Shown: one piece after another, positions 6,538 to 15,700 of the stretch
How positions within the stretch are numbered: the stretch's first letter is position 1
Layout: every line of letters begins with the position of its first letter
Source: Akkermansiaceae bacterium UBA2367
Lineage (GTDB): Bacteria > Verrucomicrobiota > Verrucomicrobiia > Verrucomicrobiales > DEV007
Direction: 5' to 3'
Length of the DNA: 35,339 nt
Assembly: GCA_002344525.1 (NCBI GenBank)
Contig: DDTJ01000017.1
Coordinates: forward strand, 1 to 35,339
The notes under the pieces: generated by a model
What the model was told of the DNA's origin: nothing
The model's database searches: none
What the model saw: only the letters and a program-made list of their open reading frames with translations
Translations under genes and position numbers: made by a program

Positions 6538-8076
6538 ATGAGTCTTCCTCCCATGATGGACCGGGGTTGGCGTCGGGGGGGCGGGGTGCCCGGACTCCTG
6601 ACGGCGGCGGCTCGTGCGCATCCCGAGGCCGCGTTCCTTGGGGACCGTTTCGGGACGGCCCTCACCTACGCGCAGACGGAGGACCGGGCGCGGCGCTTCG
6701 CGGCCTTCCTGCGGGGGGCGGGGCTGCGCCGTGGCGACCGGGTCGCGATCCATCTGCGCAACCGCGCCGAGCTCGCCGTCGCGCTCTTCGGCACCTCACT
6801 CGCGGGCGGGATTTTCACGGTTCTCAACGCCAAGCTGCGTCCCAAAGGACTCGCCGCGATCCTCTCCCAAGCCGAACCCTCCGTCATCGTCGTCGACGAA
6901 AGCACCACCGCGAATCTCGAAGGGATCGATCCCGGGACGACTCGCGTCCTCGTCGTCGGGGAGGACTCGTGGGCCTCCGCCCTCGCGGAAGAGCCGTGGA
7001 ACGGGGATTGGGAGGGCTTCGACATGGACGCCGCCTGCCTCGTCTTCACCTCGGGCAGCACCGGCACACCGCGCGGCGTCACCCTCTCGCACGACAACAT
7101 CGCCTATGTCGTCGGCGCGATCCAAGACCGCCTCGGCTACCGGCCCGGCGATGTCGTGGGCGGTTTTCTCCCACTCGCCTTCGACTACGGGCTGTATCAA
7201 ATTTTCCTCGCGGCGCAGGCGGGGGCGACACTCTTCGTCGGCGATCCCGACTTGGTAGGGCCGAGGCTGCCGTCCATCCTCCGCGAGGCGGGCGTCACGG
7301 TCCTGCCGGGAGTGCCCTCGGTCTACGCCGCCCTCATCGCCCTCGGGCGGCGCGGGCCGCTCGACCTGCCCCGGCTGCGGGCCATCACGAACACGGGTGA
7401 GCGGCTGCCCCTCGCCTACATTGAGGAATTGCGACGCCTCCTCCCCGGTCTCGAAGTCTTCGTGATGTATGGCCTCACCGAGTGCAAGCGCGTCTCCATC
7501 CTGCTGCCTTCGGAGTTCGAGGCACATTCCGACACCGTGGGCCGCGCCCTTGCCGGAACGGAAGCCTACGCCGTCGATGCGGAGGGCCGCCGCCTCCCGC
7601 CCGGCGAGACCGGCGAGCTGGTCGTGCGCGGTCGTCACGTCGCCCTCGGCTACTGGCGTGCGCCCGAGGAAACGGCGCGGCGCTTCCGCAAGCGTGCCCC
7701 GGAGAGCGCGGTCGAACTCTTCACCGGGGACAGCGGCTCGGTCGATGCGGAGGGCTTCATCCGTTTCTCCGCCCGCAGCGACGATTGGATCAAGCATCGC
7801 GGCCACCGCATCAGCCCGCTCGAAATCGAGACCGAGGCCTGCCAGATCGCCGGGGTCGTCGAGGCCGCCCTGCTCCAGCGGGAGGAGGACGACACCCTGC
7901 ATCTCTTCGTCACCGCTTCGGATTCCGACCTCGCGCCCGCCACGGTGCAGCGCGCCCTCGGGGAAGTCCTCGAACCGGCCAAGATCCCCGACCGCGTCCT
8001 CGTCCTCTCCGAAATGCCGAAGTCGATCAACGGCAAGATCGACCGGAAAACCCTCGCCTCCCGTCTCGCCGACTGA
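6538..8076 (+). CDS. AMP-forming acyl-CoA/acyl-carrier ligase
   Basis: A complete 512-residue member of the ANL superfamily, which activates a carboxylate as acyl-AMP and passes it to a thiol. The P-loop TSGSTGTPRG (171-180), the YGLTE motif (311-315), the ribose-binding Asp398 in GDSG, the hinge region SARSDDWIKHRGHRISP (411-427) and the adenylation Lys500 in NGKIDR are all visible. The segment FLPLAFDYGLYQIFL (210-224) and the overall pattern resemble ligases found in exosortase/PEP-CTERM polysaccharide loci, but I cannot name the acyl substrate. No carrier-protein gene is adjacent. The start at 6538 has AAGGA almost touching the ATG; internal ATGs at 6553 and 6556 are alternatives. First gene of a three-gene operon, 6 nt from the next. 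Confidence 0.9.
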   Translation: MSLPPMMDRGWRRGGGVPGLLTAAARAHPEAAFLGDRFGTALTYAQTEDRARRFAAFLRGAGLRRGDRVAIHLRNRAELAVALFGTSLAGGIFTVLNAKLRPKGLAAILSQAEPSVIVVDESTTANLEGIDPGTTRVLVVGEDSWASALAEEPWNGDWEGFDMDAACLVFTSGSTGTPRGVTLSHDNIAYVVGAIQDRLGYRPGDVVGGFLPLAFDYGLYQIFLAAQAGATLFVGDPDLVGPRLPSILREAGVTVLPGVPSVYAALIALGRRGPLDLPRLRAITNTGERLPLAYIEELRRLLPGLEVFVMYGLTECKRVSILLPSEFEAHSDTVGRALAGTEAYAVDAEGRRLPPGETGELVVRGRHVALGYWRAPEETARRFRKRAPESAVELFTGDSGSVDAEGFIRFSARSDDWIKHRGHRISPLEIETEACQIAGVVEAALLQREEDDTLHLFVTASDSDLAPATVQRALGEVLEPAKIPDRVLVLSEMPKSINGKIDRKTLASRLAD

Positions 8077-8082
8077 CCGTCC

Positions 8083-9105
8083 ATGGCCTACCGCATCGAG
8101 AGCGTCGCCGGGGATGCCGGGGAAAAGCGAGCCATCGCCGCCTTCCTCGCCGCCTTCGTGCGCGACGGCGAACTCCCCTTCCCTAGGCCCGGCGACGACG
8201 ACCCCGCCGTGTGGGAGCGGCGCATGGGCGGATGGTGGGACGGGAACCCGCACTGCCGCGAGGACTCGCCGAAGGGCTTCCGGCTGGAGCACGACGAAGC
8301 CGGGCTCGTCGGTTTCAGCGGCTACATCCCCTTCGACTACGAGGTCGACGGGGTCGCGGTCCCGACCATGGTCTCCACGACCCTCTTCGTGCGCGAGGGG
8401 CACCGGGGCGCGGTGATGGGCCTGTTCGCGAAGCAGCGGGCCTTCGCGAAAACCCACCAGATCATCGACGGCTCGCCCTCGCCCGAGGTGCGGCGGCTCT
8501 TGGAGAAATTCGGCTACCCCTACGCCGGGGACCGCTCCCAGTATTTCTTCCCGACCCGGCGGTTCGGCGGCGGCTTCGCCCGCGCCCTCCTGCGCGGCAT
8601 CGGCTGGAGCTTCCCCCTGCCCTCGTCCGACGAGGCCGCAGGCTGCCGCCTCGTCTCCGACCCGGCGGACTGGGACGGCTTCCGGGTTCCGCACGACGGA
8701 CGCATCCACCGCCACGGCGGTCGCGCCACGATGGAATGGCTGCTCCGCACCGGCGCGGAGCGGCGGAGCTTCCACGGGCTGATCGACACGGAGGGGACGC
8801 CACTCGCCTGCGCCCTCGGCGTCCATCGGCGGCGCGGCGGGTGGAAGACCTGCTTCCTCCTCGACTATCGCGACCACCATCCCGGATCGGCGGGGCTCGG
8901 CCTCCTCCTCCGCAAGCTCCTCGACGATCCCGCCGCCCTGCCTCTCGGCACGGCGGGGCTCGTGCTCACGCGCTTCGGCTCGTCCACTTTGCACGGCGTC
9001 GCCGGACGCCGCGTCGAATCGAATCTCTACTACCACCTCCCGCCGCCTTGGCAGCACCGCCAAAAAGCCTGCCTCCCGGTCGAGGGGGATCTCATCTTGA
9101 TCTGA
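8083..9105 (+). CDS. GNAT-like acyltransferase
   Basis: A 340-residue protein that looks like a GNAT-fold acyltransferase. Strand/turn pattern LVGFSGYIPFDYEVDGVAV (75-93) is followed by STTLFVREGHRGAVMGLF (98-115), the position where GNAT enzymes bind the acyl-CoA pyrophosphate. A second region (about 225-335), with GTPLACALGVHRRRGG and a later helix GLGLLLRKLL, could be a second, degenerate GNAT unit. No signal peptide or membrane segment. It sits 6 nt after the acyl ligase and 9 nt before the glycosyltransferase, so it plausibly moves the activated acyl group onto a sugar or amino sugar. That role is inference from context; the fold call is from pattern only. Confidence 0.7.
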   Translation: MAYRIESVAGDAGEKRAIAAFLAAFVRDGELPFPRPGDDDPAVWERRMGGWWDGNPHCREDSPKGFRLEHDEAGLVGFSGYIPFDYEVDGVAVPTMVSTTLFVREGHRGAVMGLFAKQRAFAKTHQIIDGSPSPEVRRLLEKFGYPYAGDRSQYFFPTRRFGGGFARALLRGIGWSFPLPSSDEAAGCRLVSDPADWDGFRVPHDGRIHRHGGRATMEWLLRTGAERRSFHGLIDTEGTPLACALGVHRRRGGWKTCFLLDYRDHHPGSAGLGLLLRKLLDDPAALPLGTAGLVLTRFGSSTLHGVAGRRVESNLYYHLPPPWQHRQKACLPVEGDLILI

Positions 9106-9114
9106 CTCCACCGC

Positions 9115-10332
9115 ATGAAGTGCCTCTGGCTCACCCGCAAATATCCCCGCCCCGCCAACAGCGGCGAGCTGATCTATTCCGACGGCCTCCTCCGCTCCTT
9201 CGCCGGGAGCGGAGCCGAAATCGTCGCCATCGCCCACGACAACGACGAGGCCCCCGTCGGCGACGGCAGCGAATCGAGCGCTTATCTCGACGAGGATGGC
9301 GTCGCGTGGCGTCTCGGCTCGCCCGCCCTCGGCTCGCGCCTCGGCAGCCTCCTCACCCGGCTCCCCGCCGACTCGTGGCGGCTCAAGGGAGGCGGTCCGG
9401 GGAAAGCCCTCGACGCCGCCCTCGCCAACGAATCGTGGGACGCCATCGTCATCGACCACGCCGCCCTCGGCTGGGCCCTCGGCCCCCTCCGCAAACGAAA
9501 GAAGGCGGCGGGCATCCCCGGCGGCCCCGTCCTCGTCTACGTCTCGCACAACCACGAAGCCAAGGTCCGCCGCGAGGTCGCGCGAAACTCCGACGCCTCC
9601 TTTCCCCGCCGCCTAGCCCTGCGCCTCGACGCGGAGAAATACGCCCGCCAGGAGGAAGCCCTCTGCCGCGAGGCCGATCTCGTCACCGCCATCACCGAGG
9701 CCGAAGTCGCGGCCTACCGCGAGCATTTCCCCGACCAGCGCTACCTCTGCCTCACCCCCGGCTACGAAGGCCCCTTCCATCCCGAACGCGAGATCACGGC
9801 GGAGACGCCGCGCCGCGTCGTCATGTCCGGCTCCTTCGAATGGATCGCGAAGCGGATCAATCTGGAGCGATTCCTCGCGCAAGCCGCCGCCCCCCTCGCC
9901 GCCACCGGGATCGAGTTGCAAATCGTCGGCAAGACGGACGAGGATTTCCGCCAAGCCACGAGCGCCCGCTTCCCCGGCGTCGATTTCGTCGGGCGGGTCC
10001 CGGAAATGACCCCCTACCTCCTCGACGCACGCCTCGGCCTCATCGTCGAGGAGTTCGGCGGCGGCTTCAAGCTGAAGACCCTCGAATACCTCTTCCACGG
10101 CCTGCCTCTCGCCGGGCTCATCCAAGCCGTCGAGGGCCTGCCCCTGCGCAGCCCCGAGCACCTCCTCCTCGAACGCGACGTCCCCGCCCTTGTCGCCGCC
10201 GTCGTGGCGGCCATCGACGACCTCGACCGCCTCAACGCGATGCGGAAAAGCGCCTACGACCTCTGCCGCGAAGCCTTCCGCTGGGAGGATCGCGGGCGGA
10301 GACTGCACGAGGCCCTCCGCGAACTGCGCTGA
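9115..10332 (+). CDS. Glycosyltransferase, GT-B fold (GT4-like)
   Basis: A 405-residue retaining-type glycosyltransferase by pattern. The N-terminus LTRKYPRPANSGELIYSDGL (6-25) matches the acceptor-domain start of GT4 enzymes, in which a Gly-rich loop follows the first strand. In the donor domain, VVMSGSFEWIAKRINLERF (235-253), ELQIVGK (267-273), VDFVGRVPEM (289-298) and GGGFKLKTLEYLFHGLPL (315-332) fit the nucleotide-sugar-binding core; Glu312 and Glu324 are candidate donor-binding acids. No signal peptide; cytoplasmic. Last gene of the operon with the acyl ligase and acyltransferase. Resembles glycosyltransferases associated with EpsH/exosortase loci, but neither exosortase nor polymerase is present in the window. 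Confidence 0.87.
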   Translation: MKCLWLTRKYPRPANSGELIYSDGLLRSFAGSGAEIVAIAHDNDEAPVGDGSESSAYLDEDGVAWRLGSPALGSRLGSLLTRLPADSWRLKGGGPGKALDAALANESWDAIVIDHAALGWALGPLRKRKKAAGIPGGPVLVYVSHNHEAKVRREVARNSDASFPRRLALRLDAEKYARQEEALCREADLVTAITEAEVAAYREHFPDQRYLCLTPGYEGPFHPEREITAETPRRVVMSGSFEWIAKRINLERFLAQAAAPLAATGIELQIVGKTDEDFRQATSARFPGVDFVGRVPEMTPYLLDARLGLIVEEFGGGFKLKTLEYLFHGLPLAGLIQAVEGLPLRSPEHLLLERDVPALVAAVVAAIDDLDRLNAMRKSAYDLCREAFRWEDRGRRLHEALRELR

Positions 10333-10431
10333 AAAGCGCGTCCGCCGCGTCTCCCCTCCCCTTTCCAGCGTATCCTCCGCGAAACGCATTCGCGTTGACA
10401 TCCCCCGAATCGAAGCTTCTTTCCCCGCAGC

Positions 10432-11115
10432 ATGAGCGCCGACACCTCAGACAACCATCCCCTCGCCAAAATTCTCGGGAACGTCTTCCTCGTTCTCGTC
10501 CCCGGTGCCCTCATCGTCATGCTCGGCTACATCGGCTACCAATTCGTCTCCGGCATCGGTCCTGAGAAGAAGCCCGAGGCAGCAGCAACGCCCGTGGCCG
10601 TCGCGAGCACCCCCGCCCCCGATTCCGCTCCAGCCCCCGCCGCGCCTTCCTCCACCGATCCCGCCGCCACGCCTCCCGCTGCCCCTGCGGATGGTGGCTC
10701 CGCCGCCGCTGTCGATCCCGCCGTGATGGCCCTCGGCAAAGCCTCCTACATGACCTGCGCCGCCTGCCACGGACCCGACGGCACCGGATTGAAGGTCGGT
10801 CCCGCCCTCATGGCCCCCAGCCTCGTCGGTTCCGAGCTGCTCCTCGGCGACCCCAACAAATCGCTCCTCGTCGTCCTCAAAGGAATCGCGAAGGAGAACA
10901 TGGATTTCATGGGCGTGATGGCCCCCCTCGGCGCGGCTCTCGACGACCAGAAGCTCGCCGCCGTGCTGACCTACACGCGCAACGAATGGGGCAACAGCGC
11001 CCCGCCCGTGACCGTCGAGCAAGCCGCCGCGGCCCGCGCCAAGTTCGCCGCCTTGAACGCCCCCGCCGGGGTCAAGCGCGCCGAAGTGGACGCCGTCATC
11101 GAAGCTCACAAGTGA
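10432..11115 (+). CDS. Membrane-anchored class I cytochrome c
   Basis: A 227-residue protein with one N-terminal membrane anchor (about 14-38), a Pro/Ala-rich tether (45-92) and a C-terminal monoheme domain facing the periplasm. The heme site is CAACH (109-113). Met163 in the VMAPLG context, followed by DDQKLAAVLTYTRNEWGN, is the likely sixth ligand and matches the usual final helix of class I cytochromes. It would shuttle electrons at the membrane; the partners are unknown. The gene is 99 nt after the glycosyltransferase. A perfect TTGACA (10395-10400) lies 31 nt upstream of the ATG, but I see no good -10 element. A hairpin at 11123-11155 follows the stop. Confidence 0.9.
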   Translation: MSADTSDNHPLAKILGNVFLVLVPGALIVMLGYIGYQFVSGIGPEKKPEAAATPVAVASTPAPDSAPAPAAPSSTDPAATPPAAPADGGSAAAVDPAVMALGKASYMTCAACHGPDGTGLKVGPALMAPSLVGSELLLGDPNKSLLVVLKGIAKENMDFMGVMAPLGAALDDQKLAAVLTYTRNEWGNSAPPVTVEQAAAARAKFAALNAPAGVKRAEVDAVIEAHK

Positions 11116-11122
11116 GCGGAGG

Positions 11123-11155
11123 CAACAGGGTCGGGGCGTGCGCCTGCCCCTGTTG
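11123..11155 (+). terminator. Candidate terminator hairpin after the cytochrome c gene
   Basis: CAACAGGG (11123-11130) pairs with CCCTGTTG (11148-11155), and the GC-rich interior can extend the stem. It starts 7 nt after the stop codon. A T-tract is lacking, so Rho-independent action is uncertain. Confidence 0.5.
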
Positions 11156-11181
11156 GGTGACGTCGTTTGGACGCCCGCGAT

Positions 11182-11243
11182 CCGACCTCACTGAGGTCGG
11201 CTACAGGCTGGCGTGAAACTGTAGCCGGGGTCATCGACCTCGG
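11182..11243. repeat. Two back-to-back GTAG palindromes, family A (REP-like)
   Basis: Two units point outward from a shared centre. On the minus strand GTAG (11204-11201) is followed by the perfect 19-nt palindrome CCGACCTCA-G-TGAGGTCGG (11200-11182). On the plus strand GTAG (11221-11224) is followed by an imperfect 19-nt palindrome (11225-11243). The GTAG ends also pair with each other (CGGCTACAG at 11198-11206 with CTGTAGCCG at 11219-11227). Beyond the minus unit, CGGGCGTC...GACGTC matches the interior of the copy at 32904-32973, so this looks like two half elements. It lies between the convergent cytochrome c and sigma factor genes. Confidence 0.7.
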
Positions 11244-11273
11244 TCGAACGTCGTTCAAACATCCGATCCGGCC

Positions 11274-12182
11274 TCAAATCGCCAGCGCGGCCTCCTCGTC
11301 GTCGGCGAAGAAATCGTCGTCGCCGTCCTCGCCACCCTTGCGAAGGGGACGCGGACCGGGATCCTCCTTTTTCTGGAGGGCGCGGCGCAGCTTCTTCAGC
11401 GCGATGTTCTGGAGCTGGCGGATACGCTCGCGGGTGACGCCGAACTCCTGGCCGACTTCCTCCAGGGTCTTCGGCTTCTGCCCGGCGAGGCCGAAACGGG
11501 CGTCGATGATCTTGCGCTCACGCTCGTCGAGAACCTCCAAGAGGTCGTCGAGCTGCATATGCATGTTCTTGTGGCTGAGCAGCTCGAGCGGGTTCTGGGC
11601 CTTCTCGTCGCCGATGATCTCGCCGAACTCGGTGGTGTCGTCGTCGCTGATGGGCGCGTCGAGGGAGGCGGGGCGCAGGGCGGCCGACTTCAAATGCGAG
11701 AGCTTGGCGCGGTCGATGCCGATCTCCTCGGCGAGCTCCTCGTCGGTGGGCTCGCGGCCGAGCTCCTCGCTCAGGACCATGGCGACGCGGCGCATCTTCG
11801 AAATCTTGTCGACCATGTGGACGGGCAGGCGGATGGTCTTGCTCTGGTTGGCGAGGGCGCGCTTGATGGACTGCTTGATCCACCAGGCCGCGTAGGTCGA
11901 GAGCTTGCCGCCCTTGTTCGGGTCGAAGCGCTCCACCGCCTTCATCAGGCCGATGTTGCCTTCGGAGATGAGGTCGAGGAGGGGGAGGCCGTAGTTGGCG
12001 TAGTCCTGCGCGATCTTGACGACGAGGCGCAGGTTCGCCTTGATCATGTGGGCGCGGGCTTCCTTGTCGCCCTTCTTGATGCGGTCGGCGAGCTCGACTT
12101 CCTCCTCGCGGGTGAGCAAAGCCGTCTTCCCGATCTCCCGAAGGTAGATCTTGATCCCGCCGTCCATTTCCAGATTGGCCAT
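11274..12182 (-). CDS. RpoD/SigA-like primary-type sigma factor
   Basis: A 302-residue group 1/2 sigma-70 factor. Region 1.2 covers about 7-39 (YLREIGKTALLTREEEVELA). Region 2 (about 43-125) carries the core-binding and -10 recognition stretch NLRLVVKIAQDY...LISEGNIGLMKAVERFDP and STYAAWWIKQSIKRAL. Region 3 spans about 127-205, and region 4.2 holds the -35 helix-turn-helix TLEEVGQEFGVTRERIRQLQ (239-258). Region 1.1 is absent and the C-terminus ends in an acidic tail (285-299). At this length it could be the housekeeping factor of a lineage with short SigA, or an RpoS-like paralogue. I cannot decide which. The conserved N-terminus MANLEMDGGIKIYLREIG supports the ATG at 12182. Confidence 0.93.
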   Translation of the reverse strand: MANLEMDGGIKIYLREIGKTALLTREEEVELADRIKKGDKEARAHMIKANLRLVVKIAQDYANYGLPLLDLISEGNIGLMKAVERFDPNKGGKLSTYAAWWIKQSIKRALANQSKTIRLPVHMVDKISKMRRVAMVLSEELGREPTDEELAEEIGIDRAKLSHLKSAALRPASLDAPISDDDTTEFGEIIGDEKAQNPLELLSHKNMHMQLDDLLEVLDERERKIIDARFGLAGQKPKTLEEVGQEFGVTRERIRQLQNIALKKLRRALQKKEDPGPRPLRKGGEDGDDDFFADDEEAALAI

Positions 12183-12220
12183 AAAAAAGATGAGTGGTTG
12201 GGTGGTGCCGCCGTGAAAGG

Positions 12221-12232
12221 TTGACGCGTCAA
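12221..12232. promoter_or_regulatory. Perfect 12-bp palindrome upstream of the sigma factor gene
   Basis: TTGACGCGTCAA is a perfect palindrome centred about 44 nt upstream of the sigma factor ATG. It could be an operator, or its left half a -35 box on the minus strand, but no matching -10 is clear. Apart from this and the hairpin at 12559-12652, I see nothing recognisable in the 548-nt gap 12183-12730. The stretch 12430-12540 is AT-rich and may hold the promoter. Confidence 0.3.
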
Positions 12233-12558
12233 GGAAGGATCAGCAGCTTTCGTTCCGCCGATCCGTCGTTTTCAGGGTCAATTCTCGCAGCGGTCAGATG
12301 TCGGTGGGGATGGAGTCCGGCGTCATCGGATCCCGGAGCCGTGCGGAACGGCAGGGTCCGTCTTGGGTTGTCGCATATAAGCCGGTTCGGTGTCGCCTCC
12401 AATTCTCCGCCAACATGTGGCACGTTTGAGTGTCGCGGTTTTAAGGTCTGTTCAAAAAAAAATCAACTGAAAATCGGAGGCGAAGAGAGGTTATCTAAGA
12501 TTTATTGAAAATCACGGATTATTTCAAGCAAATTGAGAGGGATGCGGGAGTTTCTTCC

Positions 12559-12652
12559 ATTCGTGGCCATTCGCGTTTCATTCGCGAAAATTCGCGTTCC
12601 CCATTGTTTTTTTGGCGCGAATGATCGCAAATCCCCGCGAATTTTCGCGAAT
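12559..12652. repeat. Long hairpin of decamer units (ATTCGCG type)
   Basis: Four units beginning ATTCGTG/ATTCGCG repeat at 12559, 12569, 12580 and 12590 (periods of 10, 11 and 10 nt). The inner unit ATTCGCGAAAATTCGCG (12580-12596) is matched by its exact reverse complement at 12636-12652, giving a 17-bp perfect inverted repeat around a 39-nt loop. It lies 78 nt beyond the stop of the large heme-protein gene, on the downstream side, so it could act as a 3' hairpin for that transcript. Confidence 0.75.
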
Positions 12653-12730
12653 CCGGTCCAGTGGAAAAAATCGCACAGCCATCCCAAAGTGGATTTCCAA
12701 AATTCGCCCCCGCTTGCGAAAAGAACGAAA

Positions 12731-15700
12731 TCACTTCCTCTCCAAAAGCCACGCGAGAAGGTCGCGCAGCTCCTCGGGGCTGAGGGTCTGCTCCAGCCCC
12801 ATGGGCATCAGCGAGGTCGGAACGCGGCGGATGGAGGCGACGTCGCCGTGGGCGATCTCCTCGATCTGGCCGCCGGGGTTCATGAGGGAGAGGCCACGCT
12901 CGGTCTGCTCGGGAATGAGGCCGGTGCGCACCTGTCCGAGCGACTTCAAGGTCACCTCCCAGGTGTCGAAGTCACGGGCGATGGACTCGCTCGGGTAGAG
13001 GACGGACTCGTAGAGGTCGCGGGCGGTGCGGATGCGACCGATCGTCGTGAGGTCGGGGCCGATGGTCCCGCCAGTCTCGCCGACGCGGTGGCAGGCGACG
13101 CAGGCGCCCTTGCCGGAGGCGAAGACTTGGGCGCCGGCCTCGGGATCGGCCTGGTCCATGCCCTGGACCAGCTCGTCGATGCGGACGCTGCGGCCTTCGC
13201 GCTCCTTCTCCAATTCGTCGAGCCGGGCTTCGATCTTGGCGAGGGCCTCGGGATGGGCGGCGAAGAGCTTGCGCAGGGCGGCCACGTCGAAATTCCCGAT
13301 CACGGGAGTGGCGACAAGGGCCTCGGCGACGGCCGCGGCCTGCTCGGGGGTGTCGAGTTTGCGGAAGAGGTTGGGGAAGGAGCTCCACTCGACCGGGTTG
13401 AACTGCGGAAGCAAGGGGGTGAGGCGGTCGCGCTGATTGGGCGTGAGGGTGGAGAGAGCGAGCAGGGCGATGGCCTTGCCGCGCAGGTCGGTCGCGCTGC
13501 CTTTCAGAACCTCCTCGGCCAAGTCGAAGGCGGCGGGAAGCGGGGTGCGTCCTGGACCGGAGAGGACGCTCGCGGCGTCGAGGCGAAGATTGGCGTCTCG
13601 TCCGGCGTCAAGGCAGATCGCCTCCATAGCCTTGGCAAAACGGTCGGATTTCGCGGTGCGAAGGGCGGCGAGGGCAGCGGTGTCCCCGGCGGCGAGGGCG
13701 CTTTCGAAGGCCGGTATCCATTCGTCGCGAAAGGGGATGCCGGGGGAGTTGGCGATGAGTTCCAAGGCCAATTGCCGGTGCGCGTCATCCTCCGAGACGA
13801 CGAGGCTGGTGAGATAGTCGAGCATCGGCGGGGAGGTCGCGAACACCGGGACGAGGCGACCGAGGATGGCACGGCGGGTTTCGTCGATGGACTCGTGCCA
13901 AGAGAAGAAGGCGTTGGCGAGGGCGGCGTCCCACTCGTGGCGACCGGCGGCGATGGAGAGGGCGGTCTCGCGCAGAGCCCCGTCTTCGGATTCGAGGAAA
14001 GGGAGCACGTCGAGAGCTTCCAGTTTCGACGAAGGCATCTGGTCGAGGGCGCGGAGGACGCCGGAGAGGACCGCCGGGGACTCCGCTTTCAGGCCCTCGC
14101 GGGTCGCCTCGAAGTCGTCGATCTCGATGAGCGCGTAGATCAGGGAGTGTTCGAGGAAGCGGTCGCCTTCGGCGCGCCCGAGGCGACCGGTGAGCGTCCC
14201 GATGGCGCGATGCTCGGCCATGCGTCCGAGCGCGGCGGCGGCGGCGCGAGCCGGGGCGGGCTCGTCGCCGCGCACGATCCCGGCGAGGGCACCGGAGAGG
14301 GTCTTGTTGCGCTCCAGTTCGATGGCCCGTTCGGCGGGCTGGTTCGCCGCGACGATCTGCCAGGTGCGGGTCACGGAGATGGCGTTGCAGGCGGCCTGCC
14401 GCACGCCCGCGTCGGGGTCGGTGAGGGCGCCGTGGATGAGGTCGGCGGATTCGGAGAACTTCATCCGGGCGAGGGTCCAGACCGCGTTCGTCCGCTCCAT
14501 CGCGGTCGCCTTGCCCTCGGTGAGGATGCGCCGCAGCTCGGGCATGGCGGGAGCTCCGCGCACCGCGAGCTCGGTGATGGCCCGCTCGCGCAGCCAGTCC
14601 TCGGGCGCTCCGAGGAAGTGGGAGGCCTGCTCGCTGGTGAGCTTGTCCCAATCCGGATACTTGGGGGCCTGGTAGGGGTGGCCCTTCCGCGACAGCCGGT
14701 AGATCGTCCCCGACCCATCGCCGTCCGTTTTGGTGAGATGCGAGGTGGGGCAGCCGTTGCGAAACCACCCGCCCGTGTCGAGGACGAGGAGGTCGCCGTT
14801 GCGGTCCTCCAACACGTCGGTGAAGTGGGTGTCGCCGGGATTGAGGAGGCGGAAGATCGTCCGGGTCTCCTCGTTGACGAAGGTGGAGCCTTTCGCTTGG
14901 AGTTTTGTCAGGGTGATCTCGGCGGTGTTGAAATGGGTGACGAGCCATCCGTCGGTCCAGGAGGAGTCCAGCGCGCCGCTGCGGTAGCGGCACATCCCGG
15001 AGACGGCGACATGGCCGAAATTGTGGGCGGGCGGGAGGAGCTCCCCGGTCTTGCGGAGTTCGGCGAGGACCTGCCCCTGGTCGTAGCGCGGGTAGGCTCC
15101 GCCGTGGACCCAGTGGACGAGGGTGTCGCCGCGGGGGCGGCCGTAGAAAAGGTTCACCGTGCCGATGATCTCGCCCTCGTCGGTGAAGTCGATCTCGACG
15201 GGGTTGTCCATGCCACCGCCGGCGAAAGGCTCGACCTCGCCCCCGCTAAGCTGCGAGGACCAGAGGCGGGAGCTTTTGCCCTGCTCCATGATCTGCCCGG
15301 TGTCGGGATCGGGGATGGCGAAGCCCTTGCGCCCATGGACCCAGTGGAGCCGTCCGTTCGGGTGGAGGAAGGGGCCGTGGACGTCGGCGGCGTTTCCGGT
15401 GAAGTCGAAGCCCGTGGCCAACTCCTCGCGCACCTCGGCACGTCCGTCGCCGTCCTCGTCGGCGAGGCGCCAGAGGCTGGGCGGCGACATCACGTAGAGC
15501 GAGTCGTAGACCCAGAGCGCGCCTTGGGGGAAGGTCATTTTGTCGGCAAAGAGGGTCGCCTTGTCGAAGACGCCGTCCCCGTCCGTGTCCTCGAGGAGCT
15601 TGATGGAACTGGGCAGCTCTTTGAGGAGGCCCTCCTTGTCGAGATTGACCCCCGCGTTCTCCGCGACGAAGAGCCGCCCTCGGTCGTCGAAGGCGGCCAT

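Noticed and set aside
6796..9555. 919-codon open frame on the minus strand
   Set aside because: Runs antisense across three real genes (ligase, acyltransferase, glycosyltransferase), which have clear motifs and tight operon spacing.
10395..10417. Promoter for the cytochrome c gene
   Set aside because: A perfect TTGACA is present, but nothing resembling a -10 box occurs at 16-18 nt spacing, so I did not list it as a feature.
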